Below are positions 1 to 6,852 of a stretch of DNA of 10,010 nt, one piece after another. The notes under the pieces are model-generated. The model did no database searches. It saw only the letters and a list, made by a program, of their open reading frames with translations, and was not told where the DNA came from. Made by a program: the position numbers and the translations under genes. The stretch's first letter is position 1. Each line of letters begins with the position of its first letter. The stretch is from Planctomycetota bacterium. GTDB lineage: Bacteria; Planctomycetota; Planctomycetia; Pirellulales; Lacipirellulaceae. The stretch covers positions 1 to 10,010 of the forward strand of contig JAKEGR010000315.1 of NCBI GenBank assembly GCA_022615465.1, in the 5' to 3' direction.

Positions 1-19
1 CTCCCCTGCATCGCTTCCC

Positions 20-595
20 ATGATCCTTACTGGAAAAGCCATCCGCGACCGACTCGGTAGCGACATCCTCATCGATCCGTTCGATGAGTCACAGCTCAAT
101 CCGAATAGTTACAATCTCACGCTTCATAACGAGTTGATGGTCTACGAGGAGATCACGCTGGACATGGCCAAGGCCAACCGTGTGCAGCGGATCGAGATTC
201 CCGAAGAAGGGCTGGTGATCAGCCCGCATCAACTCTATCTCGGTCGCACGGTCGAGCGCACGGTCACCCACAACCTCGTGCCGCAGATCGAAGGCCGCTC
301 GTCGGTGGGCCGGCTCGGCCTGTTCGTGCATGTGACGGCCGGTTTTGGCGACGTCGGTTTTTCAGGCTACTGGACCTTGGAGATGTTTGCCGTGCATCAG
401 GTGCGTATCTACCCCGGCGTACCAATCTGCCAGATTTTCTATCACGAGATTTGTGGCGAGATTGACGAGTACGCCAGCAAATATCAGCACAATCGCGACA
501 TCCAGCCGAGTCTCTTGTTTGAAGAACTGGCGGCCCGTCGCAAGCGCGATCCGCAACTACCGCTCAACTTCGGCTATGAGCGCTCTCAACGCTGA
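20..595 (+). CDS. dcd: dCTP deaminase
   Basis: Deaminates dCTP to dUTP in the cytosol, supplying the precursor of dUMP and then dTMP. The 191-residue product has the family's length. The trimeric dUTPase-fold core is clear: EGRSSVGRLG at residues 91-100, HVTAGFGDVGFSG at 104-116 and TLEM at 119-122, where E121 is the expected catalytic glutamate that activates water. R93, S94 and S95 match the conserved phosphate-binding GRSS segment. The HVTAG-F-D-G-F form resembles dCTP deaminases of Gram-positive bacteria and archaea more than the E. coli HVTAH form. Some relatives of that kind are bifunctional dCTP deaminase/dUTPases, so dUTP hydrolysis to dUMP cannot be excluded. Only 19 bases of upstream sequence are visible and they show no Shine-Dalgarno. 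The start is chosen because MILTGKAI is the family's usual N-terminus. The gene converges on the ATPase gene, with 32 bases between the stops. Confidence 0.93.
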   Translation: MILTGKAIRDRLGSDILIDPFDESQLNPNSYNLTLHNELMVYEEITLDMAKANRVQRIEIPEEGLVISPHQLYLGRTVERTVTHNLVPQIEGRSSVGRLGLFVHVTAGFGDVGFSGYWTLEMFAVHQVRIYPGVPICQIFYHEICGEIDEYASKYQHNRDIQPSLLFEELAARRKRDPQLPLNFGYERSQR

Positions 596-627
596 GGTGC
601 GCGGCGCATGCCTGCCTGGGTGGCGGC

Positions 628-2058
628 CTACATCACGGCAAAATAATTTTCGACGGCAAAATCGAAGTTCTCCGGCGTCATCTTCGCCGGTTTGCTGACG
701 AATCGGCAGTGATTGCGGATTTGCAGCAGAAGATCTCGCGGCTGGCAGCAGCGGAACGGCCGGTTCACTGCCCGGTAGTGTGTCTCGATGACGTAATTCA
801 CGGCCGCTTCGTCGTATTCGACACCAAGCGAACGAGCCATGATCTTCATCAACTCGCGGAAGGCCGGCTCTCCGGGGTCGCCGACTTCAATTTTGTAGGG
901 AATCCGCCGCAAGAACGCATCGTCGACCAGATCACGCGGCTCCAGGTTGGTGGAAAACACAATCAACTGGTCGAACGGCACCTGAATTTTCTTGCCGCTT
1001 GCCAGACTCAAGAAGTCATAACGCTTCTCAAGCGGCACGATCCAGCGATTGAGCAATTGGTCGGTCGTCATCCGCTGCCGGCCGAAGTCGTCGATTACCA
1101 ACGTGCCGCAGTTGCTCTTGAGTTGCACCGGCGCTTCGCTGACGTTGGTCTCGGTGTTAATCGTCACTTCGAGGTGGTCCATCGTTAGTTCGCCACCCAC
1201 CACGATCGTCGGCCGGCGAATCCGCACCCAGCGGTGATCGATCTTACGGTTATCGATCAGGCCCTCGTTGGCCTGGGACAGAACTTCCTCGTGCATGCCG
1301 GGATCAAACAGCCGCATGATCTCGCCATCGATTCCCAGCGCGCGGGGGATCCAAATGAATTGCCCAAACGCTTTGGTAATTCGCTCGGCGATGCTGGTCT
1401 TGCCGTTGCCTGGAGCGCCGTACAGGAACAGTCCGCGGCCGGAGTTAATTGCAGGCCCAAGCCGGTGCAACATCCGTTTGTCGATCAACAGATCCTCGAA
1501 TGCCCGCTGCAAGTCCTCTTCCGTCGGATGTTGATCGGCCAGCGTCTGATGTTTAACACTTTCGATATACGCTTCGAGCGGCACAGGCGCGGCGCCAAAA
1601 TAGGTACACTGCTCGGCAAATTTCTTCGCGCGTTCGCGGCCAAGTTCCGTCAATTGGTAGACATAGTCGTTCATCGTGGCCGCATTCTTGTGCGCGATGA
1701 GCCGATCATGCTTCATCCGGCCAAGCAACGGATCGATGATGCGAAACGCAAGGGTGAGATGTTCGGAAAGATAACGGCCGGTTGCTTCCGCGCGACAATT
1801 CAGTATTTTGAGGACGAGCGCCTCCACTTCGCCGTCCGTCAGCCCCGCATCAGCGAGCGAATCAGGCTCGATGGGAATCCATTCTCGCAGTTCGCGCGGC
1901 CTGGTGCGGTCGGGGCCACCTCCGTTCGCCGCGTCGCCGAGTGGCTCCGGTCTCAATTCCGGTGTGGATCGCCGCGCCACCGGCAATTCGGACGCGGTCA
2001 GTTCCTGGATGCGATTCAACAAAGCGTCCAGGCGGCTGCCGTCGTCTGCATCGCGCAT
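628..2058 (-). CDS. winged-helix AAA+ ATPase, function unknown
   Basis: A 476-residue P-loop ATPase. Residues about 1-60 are a polar, proline- and arginine-rich segment that looks disordered. Residues about 74-150 ([14 protein letters not shown] to LTELGRERA) look like a winged-helix domain. The AAA+ module follows: Walker [10 protein letters not shown] at 214-222, Walker B LVIDD at 320-324 (DD rather than the commoner DE), sensor-1-like IVFSTN at 366-371, arginine-finger candidates R384/R385 in FLRRIPYKI, and a sensor-2-like QPRDLL with R441. There is no signal peptide or membrane segment, so it is cytoplasmic. The frame stays open upstream to an ATG at 2217. I chose 2058 because an AAGGGGG ribosome site lies 5 bases ahead of it and the extra residues are low in conserved character. 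Similar proteins in planctomycetes are, as I recall, sometimes labelled as chaperone-like ATPases linked to Flp pili. Nothing nearby supports that, so I assign no role. It is monocistronic and divergent from purU. Confidence 0.85.
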   Translation of the reverse strand: MRDADDGSRLDALLNRIQELTASELPVARRSTPELRPEPLGDAANGGGPDRTRPRELREWIPIEPDSLADAGLTDGEVEALVLKILNCRAEATGRYLSEHLTLAFRIIDPLLGRMKHDRLIAHKNAATMNDYVYQLTELGRERAKKFAEQCTYFGAAPVPLEAYIESVKHQTLADQHPTEEDLQRAFEDLLIDKRMLHRLGPAINSGRGLFLYGAPGNGKTSIAERITKAFGQFIWIPRALGIDGEIMRLFDPGMHEEVLSQANEGLIDNRKIDHRWVRIRRPTIVVGGELTMDHLEVTINTETNVSEAPVQLKSNCGTLVIDDFGRQRMTTDQLLNRWIVPLEKRYDFLSLASGKKIQVPFDQLIVFSTNLEPRDLVDDAFLRRIPYKIEVGDPGEPAFRELMKIMARSLGVEYDEAAVNYVIETHYRAVNRPFRCCQPRDLLLQIRNHCRFVSKPAKMTPENFDFAVENYFAVM

Positions 2059-2063
2059 CGCAT

Positions 2064-2070
2064 CCCCCTT
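2064..2070 (-). promoter_or_regulatory. strong Shine-Dalgarno of the AAA+ ATPase gene
   Basis: Read on the - strand this is AAGGGGG, five bases before the ATG at 2058. It is the strongest ribosome-binding sequence in the window and decides the ATPase start in favour of 2058 over the in-frame ATG at 2217. A second ATG at 2063-2061 lies within the spacer but is out of frame. Confidence 0.6.
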
Positions 2071-2429
2071 CACGGATTGTATCTCCAGCCCCGGCACACC
2101 ACCCTTCGGTGGACGGTCTCGTCGTTCGGATACGTTTTCGCCCACCGTCGCATCTCCCAGGCTAGCCGGCACTCGATTCCGCCATGAAAAACCTACTTCG
2201 CTCCACGGGCAGAGCAAGCAATCTGAGCCAATCTCGCAAGCCAGAACGTTCTCCGCCTCGGGAAAAACAGTTATGACGATATTGCCGGCGGAACAAGAAA
2301 AACCACTGGAATGTCAGCCATTCTCAGGTTGAGTACCTCCTCTGTATCCATTTTTCCCCCCTCCCGTCGCACGCCCACTGCGAATACACTGACCGGAGAA
2401 GCGATTACGATCCAACGGACCTATGAACC
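2071..2429. other. divergent intergenic region between the ATPase gene and purU
   Basis: About 360 bases without a convincing gene. Both flanking genes should be transcribed outward from here. Open frames crossing it (for example + strand 1808-2332) continue from ATPase antisense sequence and look like shadows. No pair of -35/-10 boxes convinces me. The nearest candidate is TACACT at 2385-2390, 40 bases before the purU ATG, but it has no good -35. A pyrimidine-rich run lies at 2351-2364. GGAGAA at 2395-2400 is too far from the purU start to be its ribosome site. Confidence 0.4.
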
Positions 2430-3287
2430 ATGCAAGTAGTCATCACTGCCGTCGGGCCGGATAATCGGGGACTGGCCGACCCGATTATCCACTCCGTGAC
2501 ATCCCTGGGTGCGAACATCGCCGAGATTCAGATGTTCGACCACGACGAGGAAAGCGTTTTCTCGATGATGACGCGGATCGATCTCGATCCCACGCGGTAC
2601 GACAAATTGCGCGAGACGATGGTCGTAGTCACGGAGCGAACAAAACTGTCGATTCGCACTTGGACGCCGGAGATCGTTGACCGCCAACCGCGACTCGCGA
2701 TTTGCGTGACCTACCGTCCCGAGCCGGGCCTGGCCCTACTGCGAGCAATTCGCGACGGTCAGGTGAAGGCGGAAGCGACACTGATGATTGGCAACCGCGA
2801 GAACTGCCGCGGCTTGGCCGAACAGTTTGGCGTGCCATGGCACAATGTTGCCATTAGCGAGGGATTGCCGGATGACGAGCAGATGATCGCCCTCTGTGAC
2901 GAGCACGAAATCGATTTCATTGTACTGGCTCGATACATGCGGATTCTACCTCCGGCAAGCTGCTGGAAGTACGCCGGCGGCCGGATCATCAACTTGCACC
3001 ACGGCTTGTTGCCCAGCTTTCCCGGCATGCAGCCCTATCACGAGGCCTACGCCAGCCGGATGCTCACTTATGGGGCAACGTGCCACTTCATCGTGCCGGA
3101 CTTGGATGCCGGCAATCAAATCATCTACCAATCGACGTTTATGGTGCCACCGGGTATGTCGCGCGACGAAATCATCCGCCGGGGCCAGGCAGACAATGAG
3201 CCACACTGTCTGGTCGAAGGCGTGCGGCGTGTCGTCAGCGGTGAGGTACGGCTTCACTTCAATCGGGTCGTGGCGCGGAAATCATGA
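2430..3287 (+). CDS. purU: formyltetrahydrofolate deformylase
   Basis: Hydrolyses 10-formyltetrahydrofolate to formate and tetrahydrofolate, balancing the one-carbon pool and supplying formate. The 285-residue length fits the family. An N-terminal ACT domain covers about residues 1-80 (VGPDNRGLADPI near its start), and the formyltransferase-like hydrolase domain covers about 87-270. The catalytic triad is visible: N188 and H190 in IINLHHGLLP, and D226 in DLDAGNQII. The 36-residue H-to-D spacing is the same as between H108 and D144 of GART. The second histidine, H191, separates PurU from PurN/GART. LARYMRIL at 166-173 matches E. coli PurU LAKYMRVL. The variant HHGLLPSFPG replaces the enterobacterial HHSFLPAFIG. 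The start has only a weak GGAC about 9 bases upstream; the alternative ATG at 2423 is out of frame. A perfect inverted repeat sits at codons 10-21. The next gene begins 97 bases downstream. Confidence 0.9.
   Translation: MQVVITAVGPDNRGLADPIIHSVTSLGANIAEIQMFDHDEESVFSMMTRIDLDPTRYDKLRETMVVVTERTKLSIRTWTPEIVDRQPRLAICVTYRPEPGLALLRAIRDGQVKAEATLMIGNRENCRGLAEQFGVPWHNVAISEGLPDDEQMIALCDEHEIDFIVLARYMRILPPASCWKYAGGRIINLHHGLLPSFPGMQPYHEAYASRMLTYGATCHFIVPDLDAGNQIIYQSTFMVPPGMSRDEIIRRGQADNEPHCLVEGVRRVVSGEVRLHFNRVVARKS
2459..2490 (+). repeat. perfect 11-bp inverted repeat inside the 5' end of purU
   Basis: The left arm GGATAATCGGG (2459-2469) is the exact reverse complement of the right arm CCCGATTATCC (2480-2490), with a 10-base loop between. 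In mRNA this would be an 11-bp hairpin starting 29 bases after the first base of the purU ATG, close enough to affect ribosome loading. No T-run follows, so it does not look like a terminator. It could also be coincidence within codons for PDNRGLADPII. Confidence 0.5.
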
Positions 3288-3384
3288 GCATCGGGGCCAT
3301 GCGCGCAGGGTGCTCCCCCTGGCAAAACCAGTGAAGAACCATTAGCTGCCGCTGACCGTGGAGACTTGCTTCCACATCTTCTCC

Positions 3385-5493
3385 ATGCCGAATCACCTCA
3401 TCCACGAAACAAGCCCCTATCTGCTCCAGCACCGGAACAATCCGGTCGACTGGTATCCGTGGGGCAGCGAAGCGATCGAGAACGCGAGGAAAGCGGATAA
3501 ACCAATTTTTCTGTCCATCGGCTACTCGGCCTGCCACTGGTGCCATGTGATGGAGCGCGAGTGCTTCGAAAACGAAGCGATCGCCCGGCTTTTCAACGAT
3601 GACTTCATTTCGATCAAAGTCGATCGCGAAGAGCGGCCTGACCTCGACCATATCTACATGAACGCGGTGCAGATGCTCACTGGCCGTGGCGGCTGGCCGA
3701 TGAGCGTCTTTCTCACGCCTGACCTGAAACCGTTCTTTGGCGGCACCTACTGGCCACCGCGAGCTTCACGGGGCATGCCGGGTTTCGACCAGATTCTGGC
3801 GGCTGTTGCCGATGCCTGGAAACATCGACGCGAGCAAGTGCTGCGAAGCGCCGAACAGATCACAGCCGAACTGCAAGACGGCGGGCAGGTCGCTGGCGGC
3901 AACGCGAGCGCGCTGACTCTAGACTTGATGGAAGCGGCCTTCGCCCAACTCCGCCATGCGTTCGACCACACTTCGGGCGGCTTCGGCCAGGCACCGAAGT
4001 TTCCGCACCCCATGGACTTGCAGCTCTTGCTCCGCATTGCCCATCGCGGCGGCCTCAGCACCCCGGTCGACATGGTTCGGCTGACGCTTGATCGCATGGC
4101 TTCGGGCGGTATCTACGACCACCTCGGTGGAGGCTTCGCCCGCTATTCGGTCGACTCCAACTGGCTGGTGCCCCACTTCGAGAAAATGCTCTATGACAAC
4201 GCCCTGATGGCCGGCACCTATCTGGACGCGTATCTCGTCACCGGGGATGCCACCTATGCCAGAGTCATCCGCGAGACACTCGATTACGTACTCCGCGACA
4301 TGACCGATCCGGCCGGAGGGTTCTATAGCACGGAAGATGCTGACAGCGCAGGCCGCGAAGGCCTGTTTTACACCTGGACTCGGGATGAAATCGACCAGGT
4401 TTTGGGCCAGCAGCGTGGAATCCTTTTTTGCCGCGTGTATGACATCAGCGAAGTCGGGAACTTCGAAGGCCGCAATATCCTCAACCTGCCCAAGACGGTT
4501 GCGCAATGTGCGGCGATCCTGGGGCATACGCCACGGGACTTGGCCTTGGAACTCGCCGACAGTCGCGATCGACTATTTGCCGCCCGCGAGAAGCGTGTGC
4601 GTCCCGGCCGCGACGACAAGGTCATTGTGGCTTGGAACGGTCTGATGATCGATGCACTGGCCCGCGCCGGCGCGGCGCTCGGCATGCCGCGTTACGTGAA
4701 GGCTGCCTGCCTGGCAGCCGAGTTCATCCTGCGAACGATACGCCGCGATGATGGCCGGCTGCGGCACACTTGGCGTGCCGGCACGGCCAAGCTCGATGCG
4801 TACCTCGATGATTACGCGTCGCTGGCGAACTCATTGGTGAGCCTGTACGAAGCCACATTCCACGAACGGTGGATTGACGAGGCTACCAGGTTGATGGATA
4901 TCGTGCTCAAGGAATTCGCCGACTCCAAAGGCGGCTTCTTCTACACCGCCATGGATCACGAGCCGCTCATCACGCGGACCAAGGAACTTACCGACAGCAG
5001 TTTGCCCAGCGGCAACGCCCTGGCGGCAACAGCACTTTTGCGGCTCGGCAGCCTGCTTGGTCGCAACGATTATCTCGAAGCAGCCGAACGCGCGCTCGCC
5101 GCCGCCGTCCCGATCATTGAGCGTGCCCCGATGGCTACCGGTCAAATGCTGCTGGCTCTCGATCGCCGCCTCGGCCCAACCTGCGAACTGGTGATGGTTG
5201 GCGACTCGGCGAACAAGGACGTGGAAAGGGCAATTTCACTAGTTCACCGGAGCTATCTACCTCGCTCCGTTGTTGCATTCCGCTCGAGCAATGCAAGCAG
5301 CATTCGTGCGATTTCTTCCTCAGCGGGGTCCTACTCATCCCATCTTGACGATCTCTTCGCCGGTAAGTCCTCCCTGGATGGCCAGCCCGCGTTGTACGTC
5401 TGCCAGAACTTCACATGCCAGTCACCAGCCATCGGACTTGACTCAATCCAAGCTGAAATCGATCGCTTGAGCGAGAACCAATCCGGAAGCTAG
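3385..5493 (+). CDS. DUF255 protein: thioredoxin-like domain plus (alpha/alpha)6-type domain (YyaL/SPATA20 family)
   Basis: A 702-residue cytosolic protein of the widespread family containing Bacillus YyaL and mammalian SPATA20. Its biochemical role is not established. The N-terminal thioredoxin-like domain covers about residues 1-165 and opens with the family signature [19 protein letters not shown]. It has an active-site-like C50-H-W-C53 followed by HVMERECF, and [12 protein letters not shown] at 102-113. A helical-barrel domain resembling six-hairpin glycosidases or GlcNAc 2-epimerases follows, with [15 protein letters not shown] near 241, HFEKMLYDN at 264-272, [11 protein letters not shown] at 410-420 and a C-terminal C673-x4-C678. 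Length is normal and it looks intact. A GTG at 3358 would add nine residues, but the family's usual [15 protein letters not shown] start points to the ATG at 3385. No Shine-Dalgarno is evident. The 97 bases after purU contain no convincing terminator or promoter, so cotranscription with purU is possible. Confidence 0.88.
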   Translation: MPNHLIHETSPYLLQHRNNPVDWYPWGSEAIENARKADKPIFLSIGYSACHWCHVMERECFENEAIARLFNDDFISIKVDREERPDLDHIYMNAVQMLTGRGGWPMSVFLTPDLKPFFGGTYWPPRASRGMPGFDQILAAVADAWKHRREQVLRSAEQITAELQDGGQVAGGNASALTLDLMEAAFAQLRHAFDHTSGGFGQAPKFPHPMDLQLLLRIAHRGGLSTPVDMVRLTLDRMASGGIYDHLGGGFARYSVDSNWLVPHFEKMLYDNALMAGTYLDAYLVTGDATYARVIRETLDYVLRDMTDPAGGFYSTEDADSAGREGLFYTWTRDEIDQVLGQQRGILFCRVYDISEVGNFEGRNILNLPKTVAQCAAILGHTPRDLALELADSRDRLFAAREKRVRPGRDDKVIVAWNGLMIDALARAGAALGMPRYVKAACLAAEFILRTIRRDDGRLRHTWRAGTAKLDAYLDDYASLANSLVSLYEATFHERWIDEATRLMDIVLKEFADSKGGFFYTAMDHEPLITRTKELTDSSLPSGNALAATALLRLGSLLGRNDYLEAAERALAAAVPIIERAPMATGQMLLALDRRLGPTCELVMVGDSANKDVERAISLVHRSYLPRSVVAFRSSNASSIRAISSSAGSYSSHLDDLFAGKSSLDGQPALYVCQNFTCQSPAIGLDSIQAEIDRLSENQSGS

Positions 5494-5538
5494 CGATTCT
5501 CGCCACCATGCGCTCCTTGAGCGGAATCGCTCGCTAGC
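5489..5538 (+). repeat. nested inverted repeat spanning the stop codon of the DUF255 gene
   Basis: The left arm GCTAGCGATTC (5489-5499) contains the TAG stop. GCTAGCG pairs perfectly with CGCTAGC at 5532-5538, and the following ATTC can pair with GAAT at 5524-5527 across a 4-base bulge. Nested between the arms is a second perfect hairpin, CGCTC (5511-5515), loop CTT, GAGCG (5519-5523). The position suggests a 3' mRNA end structure or transcription stop. The run of Ts expected of an intrinsic terminator is missing; the sequence after it is AACTTGGGCC. The two-stem architecture is seen directly; its role is inferred. Confidence 0.45.
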
Positions 5539-5608
5539 AACTTGGGCCAAGCCGCGAATTCGTACGCCCACAAGCATTATCGTTGACTATCCGGGAGCGA
5601 TCCATCGT

Positions 5609-5637
5609 TCGACACCCAGGCCAAACCAGAACATAAG
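5609..5637 (+). promoter_or_regulatory. possible sigma-70-type promoter for the L-FucNAc operon
   Basis: TCGACA at 5609-5614 matches the -35 consensus at 5 of 6 bases. CATAAG at 5632-5637 matches the -10 consensus at 4 of 6. The spacer is exactly 17 bases. Transcription would start near 5644, leaving a leader of about 155 bases before the wbjB ATG at 5800. Such matches arise by chance and promoter consensus in planctomycetes is poorly known, so this is a candidate only. Confidence 0.25.
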
Positions 5638-5650
5638 GCATGATATCGTC

Positions 5651-5661
5651 TGCTGACAGCA
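5651..5661 (+). promoter_or_regulatory. short palindrome downstream of the candidate promoter
   Basis: TGCTG-A-CAGCA is a perfect 5-bp inverted repeat around one central base. It lies just after the expected transcription start, where a repressor operator could sit. At 11 bases it may be coincidental; no second copy was noticed nearby. Confidence 0.15.
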
Positions 5662-5731
5662 AACGACCCTACGCAAGGATCAACTGAACTTGTTGGCGCT
5701 GCTGGCAGTCGATAGACTCCTCCCCCGCGAC

Positions 5732-5757
5732 GGGACACCGGGCCCCCGGCGTCACCC
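5732..5757 (+). promoter_or_regulatory. GC-rich hairpin in the wbjB leader
   Basis: The core CCGGG (5738-5742) pairs with CCCGG (5745-5749); in practice a 4-bp stem with a 4-base loop. Outside it GAC (5734-5736) pairs with GTC (5751-5753) across an A/C mismatch, and the flanking GG can pair with CC beyond a bulged A. It ends 42 bases before the wbjB ATG at 5800 and could act as a leader structure or attenuator. No T-run follows. Confidence 0.3.
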
Positions 5758-5799
5758 TGCAAGTTTATGAACTGCCCCGGACTGCGGCCGAGACCCTCC

Positions 5800-6852
5800 A
5801 TGTTTCACGGCAAGACCATTCTCGTCACCGGCGGTACGGGCTCGTTCGGGCACGACTTCATTCGGCTCGCATTGTCCAGGTACGATCCAGCCCGCGTGAT
5901 CGTCTATAGTCGAGACGAGAAGAAGCAATATGACATGCGGCTCCGCTATCACGACGAGCGGCTCGCATTTGTGATTGGCGACATCCGTGATCGGCATCAC
6001 ATCGCCAGCGCGATGCGGGGCGTCAATTACGTTTTTCATGCCGCGGCTTTGAAGCAGGTTCCATCATGTGAATTCTTCCCGATGGAGGCGGTGCAGACGA
6101 ACATCATTGGCACCCACCATGTCCTTGAGGCAGCAGAGCAGAATGGCGTTGAAAAGCTAGTCGTCCTCAGTACGGACAAGGCCGTGTATCCCATCAACGC
6201 CATGGGCCAGTCGAAGGCGCTTATGGAAAAGCTGATGCTAGCGCGTTCGCAGCAGCCACAGACTACGGTCACGTTTTGCGGAGTGCGGTATGGCAACGTG
6301 ATGTATTCGCGCGGATCGGTGATTCCGCTGTTTATCGACCAGATCAAGACGGGCCAGCCGCTCACGGTCACGCACCCCGATATGACACGGCTACTGCTAC
6401 CCCTGGCGGAAGCGGTCGAACTCGTGACGTTCGCCATGGAGCACGGCGCGCAAGGCGATATGTTCGTCCGCAAGGCCGCGACGGCCACCGTGGGTGATCT
6501 CGCCCAAGCACTCCTGAATCTATTCGAATCGCACAACCCGATTCAGTCGGTTGGCATTCGCGCCGGGGAAAAAATGCACGAAGTGCTCGTCACGGCCGAG
6601 GAATTTGCCCGGGCCGAGGAATTCGACGACTACTATCGCATCTTCTGCCAGCATGGACGCGACTACGACCAATTCTTCACGCGTGGGATTCGTTCCTCGC
6701 CGTTTGCCCGAGAGGGCTACACTTCGGAAAACGCCCGCCGCCTCTCCCTCCCCGAAATCGAGCAACTGCTGCTGCAGTTGCCCGAAATCCGCGCAGAACT
6801 GGCCGCCTGGCCCATGCCAACGAACTCGCTGAAAATGAGGCGAGCCGCATGA
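5800..6852 (+). CDS. wbjB: UDP-GlcNAc 4,6-dehydratase/5-epimerase (WbjB/FnlA/CapE)
   Basis: First step of UDP-L-FucNAc synthesis. It converts UDP-GlcNAc by NADP-dependent 4,6-dehydration and 5-epimerisation to a UDP-2-acetamido-2,6-dideoxy-L-hexos-4-ulose. The 350-residue cytosolic protein is an extended SDR. It has the Rossmann motif GGTGSFG at 11-17, YSRDEKKQ at 36-43, HAAALKQVPSCE at 80-91 and STDKAVYPINAMG at 124-136. The usual SDR Tyr-xxx-Lys is M135-xxx-K139, which is characteristic of the CapE/WbjB branch rather than the Tyr-bearing PseB/FlaA1 branch. D126 and K127 are the acid/base candidates. SCEFFPMEAVQTN at 89-101 is also typical. An in-frame ATG at 5767 would add 11 residues, but family proteins begin MF-x-x-KT-LVTGGTGSFG, so 5800 is preferred. 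Neither start has a clear Shine-Dalgarno. The stop overlaps the next gene's ATG by four bases, implying coupled translation. Confidence 0.93.
   Translation: MFHGKTILVTGGTGSFGHDFIRLALSRYDPARVIVYSRDEKKQYDMRLRYHDERLAFVIGDIRDRHHIASAMRGVNYVFHAAALKQVPSCEFFPMEAVQTNIIGTHHVLEAAEQNGVEKLVVLSTDKAVYPINAMGQSKALMEKLMLARSQQPQTTVTFCGVRYGNVMYSRGSVIPLFIDQIKTGQPLTVTHPDMTRLLLPLAEAVELVTFAMEHGAQGDMFVRKAATATVGDLAQALLNLFESHNPIQSVGIRAGEKMHEVLVTAEEFARAEEFDDYYRIFCQHGRDYDQFFTRGIRSSPFAREGYTSENARRLSLPEIEQLLLQLPEIRAELAAWPMPTNSLKMRRAA

Larger units (their letters stand above)
5494..5799. other. intergenic leader upstream of the L-FucNAc operon
   Basis: About 306 bases between the DUF255 stop and the chosen wbjB start. Apart from the inverted repeat at its left end, the candidate promoter, the palindrome and the hairpin listed separately, I see no gene. 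The - strand frame at 5577-5801 lacks recognisable motifs and looks accidental. This is the natural place for operon control. Confidence 0.5.

Noticed and set aside
596..627. Possible bidirectional terminator between the converging dcd and ATPase genes
   Set aside because: The 32 bases contain only a tiny GCATGC palindrome, with no stem long enough and no T-run on either strand.
1234..2187. 317-codon open frame on the + strand opposite the ATPase gene
   Set aside because: It lies entirely antisense to a gene with clear Walker motifs or its upstream extension, and its translation shows no recognisable domain; it is a by-product of GC-rich codon use.
2485..2493. TTATCCACT, one mismatch from a DnaA box
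   Set aside because: It is a single copy inside purU and part of the inverted repeat arm; no cluster of boxes, AT-rich stretch or origin-linked gene lies nearby.
3306..3321. CAGGG/CCCTG hairpin between purU and the DUF255 gene
   Set aside because: The stem is only 5 bp and no T-run follows, so it is not a credible terminator.
3358..3375. GTGGA/TCCAC hairpin overlapping a possible GTG start
   Set aside because: The stem is short with an 8-base loop, and family alignment favours the ATG at 3385; too weak to call regulatory.
5577..5801. 74-codon - strand frame in the wbjB leader
   Set aside because: No motif, no ribosome site and no homology that I recognise; it overlaps the proposed control region.
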